Shown one piece after another: positions 6,055 through 10,409 of a DNA stretch of 10,409 bases. The stretch lies in contig JAGATO010000272.1 of the NCBI GenBank assembly GCA_017621195.1, positions 1-10,409 on the forward strand. The letters run 5' to 3'. The position numbers and the translations under genes are program-made. The DNA is from Bacillota bacterium (GTDB lineage Bacteria > Bacillota > Clostridia > Peptostreptococcales > Anaerovoracaceae). The notes under the pieces are model-generated. The model ran no database searches. It had not been told where the DNA came from and worked only from the letters and a program-made list of their open reading frames with translations. The first letter of the stretch is position 1, and each line of letters opens with the position of its first letter.

Positions 6055-7581
6055 TTACGCCCGGTGTCCGCCGATCTGATTGTTGCGCTGTATGGCGGTG
6101 GCTCCTTCTTCCAGACTGCTCCCCTTCAGGATGGCGTTCTTTCCGTACTTATCCTTGATGTGACACAGCGCCTCCTGCATCTTCTTCTCCCTCAGGCGTT
6201 CCGCTTCTTCTTCTCTCCGCCTTCTGTCCCGGTCTTCGTAATCCGTGAACATGTCCATCTGTTCCATCGTTTCTTCAGCGGCCTGTTTCTCTTCCTCTCC
6301 AACCACGTGATCGGCCGACATCGTGATCCGGCGGACCAGAAGATCGGGATCCACGACGCGGTCATACAGCCGCAGCATGGCTTCCACGATCCGCGCGGCA
6401 GAAGCCGTTCTCTGAGCCAGATGCTCCGTACCGTGAGCGTGTTTCGGCACCTGCCGACCGTAGTGATCGGCGACGATGGGGCCCCGGTATCGCTTTCGAC
6501 GTTTTTCATCGTTCAGATTTTCCACGTCATACCCCACTGTCAGAACCACCTGATCGGTGACCATCCCCTTTTTCATCAGGTCATAGGCCAGAGAATCGGC
6601 CATCTCCCTGCAGACCAATCGTGCCTTTTCCGCGGAATAAGGACACTGCAGCACCTGGCCGGAGCCCAGGCTGTTGGATGCGGGACGGTAGGCTTTGATC
6701 TCCGCCATGGTGCAGGGCTCCCAGCCCCAGGCGTGATCGATCAGAAGCTCCGCGTTGACGCCGAAGAGACGATACAACAGTTCTTCGTTGTAAGCGTCCT
6801 CCTTCCTTCCTATGGAACACCGGGCGATATCTCCCATGGTATACAGGCCGTGCTGCTCCAGTTTTCGTTCATAGCCTCTTCCGATCCTCCAAAAGTCGGT
6901 GAGAGGGCGATGGTCCCACAACTGACGCCGATACGTCATTTCGTCCAGCTGTGCGATGCGGACGCCGTTTTCGTCCGGTGGTATGGTCTTCGCCACGATA
7001 TCCATGGCCACCTTGGCCAGATACAGGTTGGTTCCGATCCCCGCGGTAGCGGTGATTCCGGTGGTCCGAAAGACGTCTCGGATGATTTCCCCGGCAATGT
7101 GTCGTGGACTCCTTCCGTATACCATCAGATAGTTCGTCAAATCGATGAATACCTCATCGATGGAATAGACGTGAATATCCTCCGGCGCTACATAGTTCAG
7201 ATAGCGCTGGTAGATCCGCGTACTGTATTTCATATATAGAGCCATCCTGGGCTTAGCGATGAGATACGTGGCCTCCAGAGATGGATCCCGGTTCAGCTCC
7301 GCGATATTGAAGGACGGCTTCAGGCTGGGATAGCCCTTCCGGCAGGAGGCGCGCTGGGTGTTGATCTGATGTATCCTCTGATTTACTTCAAAAAGCCGTG
7401 GCCGTCCGGGAACTCCCATGGACTTCAGCGCCGGCGATACGGCCAGACAGATGGTTTTCTCCGTTCGAGAGGCATCGGCCACCACCAGATTCGTCACCAT
7501 AGGGTCCAATCCCCGTTCCACGCATTCCACAGAGGCGTAAAAGGACTTCAAGTCGATGCACAGGTATACGTTTCTCTCCAT
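6055..7581 (-). CDS. Y-family translesion DNA polymerase (UvrX/YqjW type, ImpB/MucB/SamB family)
   Basis: This enzyme copies past damaged bases during the SOS response and is error-prone. The 508-residue product begins with the metal-binding CIDLKSFYASVE (Asp10; Tyr15 at the sugar-gate position). It has the catalytic VYSIDEVFIDLT (Asp142, Glu143) and the GIGTNLYLAKVAMDIVAK motif of the thumb region. A finger/DNA-binding C-terminal part follows, with a clamp-binding-like QMDMF (441-445). It ends with KYGKNAILKG and NQIGGHRA, typical of the Firmicutes UvrX/YqjW type. The ATG at 7581 was chosen because GGGAGG precedes it by seven bases. The in-frame ATG at 7707 would start upstream of the promoter and LexA box. 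A YolD-like gene follows after 14 bases. UvrX, YqjW and DinB subtypes were not separated here. Confidence 0.93.
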   Translation of the reverse strand: MERNVYLCIDLKSFYASVECVERGLDPMVTNLVVADASRTEKTICLAVSPALKSMGVPGRPRLFEVNQRIHQINTQRASCRKGYPSLKPSFNIAELNRDPSLEATYLIAKPRMALYMKYSTRIYQRYLNYVAPEDIHVYSIDEVFIDLTNYLMVYGRSPRHIAGEIIRDVFRTTGITATAGIGTNLYLAKVAMDIVAKTIPPDENGVRIAQLDEMTYRRQLWDHRPLTDFWRIGRGYERKLEQHGLYTMGDIARCSIGRKEDAYNEELLYRLFGVNAELLIDHAWGWEPCTMAEIKAYRPASNSLGSGQVLQCPYSAEKARLVCREMADSLAYDLMKKGMVTDQVVLTVGYDVENLNDEKRRKRYRGPIVADHYGRQVPKHAHGTEHLAQRTASAARIVEAMLRLYDRVVDPDLLVRRITMSADHVVGEEEKQAAEETMEQMDMFTDYEDRDRRRREEEAERLREKKMQEALCHIKDKYGKNAILKGSSLEEGATAIQRNNQIGGHRA

Positions 7582-7603
7582 TCCTTTCCCTCCCTTCTCC
7601 TTC

Positions 7604-7632
7604 AGTATACCAGCTTTTCTTTCCAAACGCAA
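7604..7632 (-). promoter_or_regulatory. Promoter of the polymerase-YolD operon
   Basis: On the minus strand, TATACT (7609-7604) is preceded by TG one base upstream, giving an extended -10. TTGCGT (7632-7627) lies 17 bases away as a weak -35. It sits about 23 bases before the polymerase start. The -35 overlaps the LexA box by three bases, suited to repression. Confidence 0.65.
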
Positions 7633-7643
7633 ACATATGTTCT
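7630..7643 (-). promoter_or_regulatory. LexA (DinR) operator, SOS box
   Basis: The minus strand reads AGAACATATGTTTG. The Gram-positive LexA consensus CGAAC-RNRY-GTTYC/G is matched at the GAAC half, the RNRY centre (ATAT) and the GTTY half, with only outer bases differing. It overlaps the promoter of a translesion polymerase, a gene class known to be under LexA. Binding is inferred from the sequence and from that class. Confidence 0.8.
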
Positions 7644-7730
7644 TTTTTGAGATCAGGAATCTCCTAACGTCGGAGCTTTCTTCCGTCGGGAAAACCCGGA
7701 ACGTCAACAGCGCCTACAGTCGCGCAAACG

Positions 7731-7762
7731 AAAAAAGAGCGCTCCCGGAAGGGAGACGCTCT
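7731..7762 (-). terminator. Intrinsic terminator after purC
   Basis: An 11-base-pair GC-rich stem with one bulged base (7751-7762 with 7736-7746) and a GGAA/TTCC loop is followed on the minus strand by six T (7736-7731). It lies 27 bases past the purC stop and separates purC from the SOS operon. Confidence 0.9.
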
Positions 7763-7788
7763 CTGTCGTCCATATGAGTTTCGACGGA

Positions 7789-8478
7789 CTATTTGTTGAT
7801 CTTCGCCAAAATCATCTGAGCGCAGTCGATCTGATTGGGAATGTTTCCGTTTTCGTCGCGCACGCGCCAGATGTCAGGAGTCACTTCGTCAGCCACGTAC
7901 ATCTTACCTGTTTCATCGTAACCGACTTCGATCTTGAAGTCGATCAGCTGCAGGTTCATCTGGGCCAGTTCCTTTTTCAGGACTTCACCGACGCGAGCCA
8001 GAATTCCCAGCGCTTCGTCATACTGGCCTTCCTTCAGCATACCCTTCATGATGCACAGCCGTTCGCTGATCAGCGGGTCGCCCTGAGCGTCACTCTTCAG
8101 CGTAACTTCGGCATAAGGCGGATTGAACTCGATCCCTTCTTCCAGATCGAAGCGACGGCACATGCTTCCGGCGGTGTAATACCGCAGAACGAACTCCAGC
8201 TTCGGTACGGTCAGGCTGCGAACCTGCATCAGGTTCTGATCGATGTCACAGCCCAGATACTGGGTGGGAATACCGTTCTTTTCCAGCAGTTCGAAGAAGT
8301 ATTTGGATACGGTCAGGCCGACCTTTCCCTTTCCTTCCACGCTTCCGCCCACGGAATTGGAGCCGGGATCGAATACACCGTTTTCGCCGGTAGCCGAATC
8401 CTTAAAAAACAGATTGACTACGCCGGTCTCTTCATCTAACAACACTCTTTTTGTCTTACCATTGTACAACTCTTTCAT
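7789..8478 (-). CDS. purC: Phosphoribosylaminoimidazole-succinocarboxamide synthase (SAICAR synthetase)
   Basis: PurC joins aspartate to the intermediate CAIR using ATP to give SAICAR, in cytoplasmic purine synthesis. The 229-residue product is near the normal family length. Visible features are the N-terminal nucleotide-binding YNGKTKRV, the FKDSATGENGVFDPG segment found in a PurC variant common in Clostridia, and RYYTAGSMCRR (substrate-binding loop). It also has the LIDFKIEVG signature and DEVTPDIWRVRD near the C-terminus. The ATG at 8478 was chosen because GGGAG lies nine bases upstream. The in-frame ATG at 8517 adds an unlike N-terminus and has no such site. Promoter and terminator flank it, so it appears to be a single-gene unit, with no other purine genes in view. 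I see no purine riboswitch in the roughly 70-base leader. Confidence 0.95.
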   Translation of the reverse strand: MKELYNGKTKRVLLDEETGVVNLFFKDSATGENGVFDPGSNSVGGSVEGKGKVGLTVSKYFFELLEKNGIPTQYLGCDIDQNLMQVRSLTVPKLEFVLRYYTAGSMCRRFDLEEGIEFNPPYAEVTLKSDAQGDPLISERLCIMKGMLKEGQYDEALGILARVGEVLKKELAQMNLQLIDFKIEVGYDETGKMYVADEVTPDIWRVRDENGNIPNQIDCAQMILAKINK

Positions 8479-8554
8479 CTTACGTTTCTCCCTTACAGCG
8501 CATAAATCCGCGCCCATAACAGTTCATCCGAAAAAAGACATACTTACCGGGATT

Positions 8555-8582
8555 ATTATATCATAGCCATTCGATAAAACAA
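8555..8582 (-). promoter_or_regulatory. Candidate purC promoter
   Basis: On the minus strand, a perfect TATAAT (8560-8555) is preceded by TG one base upstream (extended -10). TTGTTT (8582-8577) lies 16 bases further upstream. It predicts a 5' leader of about 70 bases before purC. Confidence 0.65.
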
Positions 8583-8720
8583 GAGTTTTTATCCATAAAA
8601 TGGTGAAATTCTTCCGAAAATGTCGTTAAAAGCGAACATTAATTCTGCTTATATAAAAATTCAACCGTGTTTTTCATCTGACAGCTTTCTTTCATCCTCC
8701 GGAAGCCACAAGAAAAGCTA
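8583..8720. other. Intergenic stretch without a recognised gene
   Basis: This lies between the purC promoter and the terminator of the MsrA gene. A plus-strand frame of 57 codons from about 8620 has no ribosome binding site and reads through the terminator, so it is not called. Nothing else is visible. Confidence 0.4.
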
Positions 8721-8758
8721 TAAAAATCAAAACCGCGCTGCCTTCACAGCGCGGTTTT
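8721..8758 (-). terminator. Intrinsic terminator after the MsrA gene
   Basis: A perfect 12-base-pair stem (8747-8758 with 8729-8740, AAAACCGCGCTG/CAGCGCGGTTTT) with a 6-base loop is followed on the minus strand by TTTTGATTTTTA. It lies about 40 bases past the stop codon. Confidence 0.9.
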
Positions 8759-8799
8759 CCTGTCTTCGATGCATCCGTGGACGATTTCGCTAGCCTGCC

Positions 8800-10008
8800 T
8801 TACAGCTGCTTTGCCTTTTCGAACATGCAGCCGTCGATGTGGCAGTATCCCTGCGGGTTCTTGTCCAGATACTTCTGATGATACTCTTCGGCTTCGAAGT
8901 ACTGTACCAAGGGCAGAACTTCCACAGCCAGAGGCTCCTCATGCTCTTCCGCCACCTTCTCGTAGACCTTGTTGATGGTCGGCAGATCCGCCTTGTCGGT
9001 GTAATAAATACCGGTGCGGTACTGAATTCCTTCATCCTCACCCTGCTTGTTAACGGAGACGGGATCGATGACCTCAAAGTACTTTTCCAGAAGCTTTTCC
9101 AGGGAAATCTTCGTTTCGTCATACTTGACGCGAACGGTCTCCGCATGACCGGTGTGACGATACTTCACATCTTCGTAAGACGGATTTTCCGTAGTCCCGT
9201 TGGCATAGCCCACGTTGGTATCCACAACGCCGGGAACCAGACCCAGATACTTTTCGGCGCCCCAGAAGCAGCCTCCCGCTAAATAAATTGTTTTCACTGT
9301 GCTTTCCTCCTTATGTTTTTCTTCAGGTTGAGCGGTTTCGGACATCGGCATAAATGCGCCGCTACCCTCTGCGCTCCCCTGATTTGTTTCCGTTTCATCC
9401 GTGACGCTCCACAAGGCGCTGACCATTCTGGATGCTCTCCAATCGTCGTAGGCGTTTAAAATCCGGCCCAGCTTATATAGAAGCATCAGAAGGAAGATGA
9501 TTGCTACGATGAAAGCGATGACCAGGACGAAAGAGAACAGAGCTGCCCCGAAGGAAGCAAAGATGGTGGACATGAGAATCGTAACGGCAGAGATCGAATA
9601 GGCCTTTACGTTCTTAGCGAATTTCACCGCATTCAGTTCCACGCCGTATTCCTTCTGGATGGCGGACAGCCCCTCGCTTAAAACCACAAGAGCCAGGACC
9701 ATACCCAGAACGTCGGGAACCATGAAGATGCAGGAAAACATCACTGCCAACGCGCTGTTGGGTTCGAACACGAAATCACAGATTAAAATGCAGACCCGCG
9801 CTCCAAACATGAGCAGCGCCGCAAGGCGACCCTTTTCAAACGCCGGATGATCCTTTCTCAGCTTGTCCATACCGATATAGATCAGCAGAGCTCCCACGAT
9901 ATCGATAAGAAATCCGACCGTATCGTTGAAGAACCAGGTGATCACAATTCCCAAAATGATGAACAGGATCCCGTTCTTCTGCTCCAGCTTGTTTTGCATT
10001 TGATTCAT
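8800..10008 (-). CDS. msrA: Membrane domain fused in frame to peptide methionine sulfoxide reductase MsrA
   Basis: One 402-codon frame holds two parts. Residues 1-200 are a membrane region with about five or six hydrophobic segments (near 13-50, 63-80, 85-108 and 140-170). Its layout loosely recalls DUF308/HdeD-like proteins, but I do not assign it. Residues 238-402 are a complete MsrA, which reduces methionine S-sulfoxide. It carries GGCFWG (catalytic Cys247), GHAE (Glu290), QYRTGIYY, and NPQGYCHI with candidate resolving Cys389 (another Cys at 394). Usual MsrA is about 160-180 residues and stands alone. The linker codons before residue 238 spell AAGGAGG, eight bases and GTG, so MsrA may also start separately at 9297 (165 residues). 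The ATG at 10008 has AAGGAG eight bases upstream. If made as a fusion, the enzyme is tethered to the membrane; facing is unknown. Confidence 0.85.
   Translation of the reverse strand: MNQMQNKLEQKNGILFIILGIVITWFFNDTVGFLIDIVGALLIYIGMDKLRKDHPAFEKGRLAALLMFGARVCILICDFVFEPNSALAVMFSCIFMVPDVLGMVLALVVLSEGLSAIQKEYGVELNAVKFAKNVKAYSISAVTILMSTIFASFGAALFSFVLVIAFIVAIIFLLMLLYKLGRILNAYDDWRASRMVSALWSVTDETETNQGSAEGSGAFMPMSETAQPEEKHKEESTVKTIYLAGGCFWGAEKYLGLVPGVVDTNVGYANGTTENPSYEDVKYRHTGHAETVRVKYDETKISLEKLLEKYFEVIDPVSVNKQGEDEGIQYRTGIYYTDKADLPTINKVYEKVAEEHEEPLAVEVLPLVQYFEAEEYHQKYLDKNPQGYCHIDGCMFEKAKQL
9295..9312 (-). promoter_or_regulatory. Internal ribosome binding site and GTG start for stand-alone MsrA
   Basis: On the minus strand, AAGGAGG (9312-9306) is followed by eight bases and GTG (9297-9295), in frame with MsrA and directly before its conserved KTIYLAGGCFWG. 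The match and spacing are ideal for Gram-positive initiation. It predicts a 165-residue MsrA in addition to, or instead of, the fusion. Confidence 0.7.
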
Positions 10009-10042
10009 CTTTTGAACTCCTTTTTGAATTAATAATATATTC

Positions 10043-10072
10043 AGTATACCATACCCGCCGGTCCCATGTCAC
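10043..10072 (-). promoter_or_regulatory. Candidate promoter of the membrane-MsrA gene
   Basis: On the minus strand, GTGACA (10072-10067) and TATACT (10048-10043) are 18 bases apart, with TG one base before the -10. It lies about 35 bases before the ATG at 10008. Confidence 0.65.
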
Positions 10073-10135
10073 GGTGCATTTCACATTTTCTCGTTTTCGG
10101 CGACGTCTCGGGCTGAAAAGAGTTGATGTCAAGCA

Positions 10136-10164
10136 TTGAAGAATGAAAGCAAATCTGCCATAAT
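10136..10164 (+). promoter_or_regulatory. Candidate plus-strand promoter for a leader or small RNA
   Basis: TTGAAG (10136-10141) and CATAAT (10159-10164) are 17 bases apart, with TG one base before the -10. Predicted transcription starts near 10171 and runs through a long hairpin and a terminator toward the right edge. Confidence 0.5.
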
Positions 10165-10311
10165 AAATACGAAGCGGAATCCATCGATTTCGCGCAGAAG
10201 GATGTTACGTATACTATGAAAGGATAGTTTGAAATATGAAGCGCTGTAGTATATGTATCCTGGCTCACGTGTGAGGGCAAAGACAATCACTATGTTTTGA
10301 ATATACGATAA

Positions 10312-10354
10312 AACGAGAGAAATCTGCGCAAAAACAGGTTTCTCTCGTTATTTT
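10312..10354 (+). terminator. Intrinsic terminator at the end of the plus-strand leader
   Basis: A 15-base-pair stem with one wobble pair (10312-10326 with 10335-10349), loop CGCAAAAA, is followed by ATTTTAT. The minus-strand side also has some T, so weak activity in the other direction is possible. Confidence 0.75.
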
Positions 10355-10398
10355 ATCCGCACATTCGTAACTTTCTTTGGCGTCCACTACAATGAGGC

Positions 10399-10407
10399 AA
10401 AGGAGGT
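10399..10407 (+). promoter_or_regulatory. Ribosome binding site of a plus-strand gene beyond the window
   Basis: AAAGGAGGT is a near-perfect Shine-Dalgarno sequence at the last bases of the window. It points to a plus-strand start codon just past the edge. A TACAAT at 10388-10393 is too close to leave a normal leader, which favours transcription from further upstream. Confidence 0.6.
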
Positions 10408-10409
10408 AA

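Larger units (their letters stand above)
10171..10409 (+). ncRNA. Candidate structured 5' leader or small RNA
   Basis: This stretch has no convincing protein gene. It contains a long stem (10199-10202 plus 10206-10216 pairing with 10247-10261, 15 base pairs with a 3-base bulge and one wobble), a small CTCA-CGTG-TGAG hairpin (10264-10275), a terminator (10312-10354) and, 45 bases later, AAAGGAGG (10399-10406). The order promoter, structure, terminator, ribosome binding site is that of an attenuated leader. The motifs of the T-box, purine, SAM, lysine and cyclic-di-GMP classes that I checked by eye were not found. A free RNA of about 180 bases ending at the terminator is the alternative. Confidence 0.35.

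Noticed and set aside
6064..7239. Plus-strand frame of 391 codons
   Set aside because: It lies wholly opposite the Y-family polymerase gene, which has clear catalytic motifs. It has no ribosome binding site and an unconvincing composition.
7774..8439. Plus-strand frame of 221 codons
   Set aside because: It lies opposite purC, which is certain. It has no ribosome binding site.
8617..8793. Plus-strand frame of about 57 codons between purC and the MsrA gene
   Set aside because: It has no ribosome binding site and passes through the MsrA terminator hairpin.
10199..10261. A mobile-element end or MITE made by the long inverted repeat
   Set aside because: There are no target-site duplications, no transposase and no second copy in the window. 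A folded RNA fits better.
10201..10272. Very short plus-strand frames starting at several ATG codons in the right-edge leader
   Set aside because: They are 3-13 codons long, with poor or no ribosome binding sites. A leader peptide cannot be excluded but is not supported.

Overview
The window looks like chromosomal DNA of a Gram-positive bacterium, most likely a member of the Clostridia, of medium GC content. The reasons are strong AGGAGG-type ribosome binding sites, separate secD and secF genes beside yajC and a TIGR04086/YrzE-type membrane protein, a YolD-like protein paired with a Y-family polymerase under a Gram-positive LexA box, and a clostridial-type purC. The genus is not determined. 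All recognised protein genes lie on the minus strand, so transcription runs from high to low coordinates. The exceptions are a tRNA-Leu and an apparent leader at the right edge, both on the plus strand.

Read in minus-strand order from the right: a membrane-domain/MsrA reading frame (10008-8800) with its own promoter and terminator; purC (8478-7789) with its own promoter and terminator; an SOS-type operon of a Y-family DNA polymerase and a YolD-like protein (7581-5597) under a LexA box; a broken membrane-anchored degenerate-GGDEF/EAL gene (5351-3446); a plus-strand tRNA-Leu(CAA) (3298-3379) whose terminator also faces the broken gene; and the Sec accessory block yajC (3171-2758), the TIGR04086 gene (2634-2251), secD (2140-821) and secF (834 to the left edge, partial).

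The Sec block encodes partners of the SecYEG export channel. It is split into transcription units: a terminator follows yajC and a promoter precedes secD. The polymerase and YolD pair should be induced together after DNA damage. MsrA repairs oxidised methionine. PurC is a lone purine-synthesis gene here.

No new multi-gene defence or mobile system was found. The observations most worth a second look are: a membrane-MsrA fusion whose linker codons form a perfect ribosome binding site and GTG start; an EAL gene carrying two separate out-of-frame deletions; a LexA box over the polymerase promoter; and a plus-strand promoter, long hairpin, terminator and ribosome binding site at the right edge that look like an attenuated leader for the next gene.
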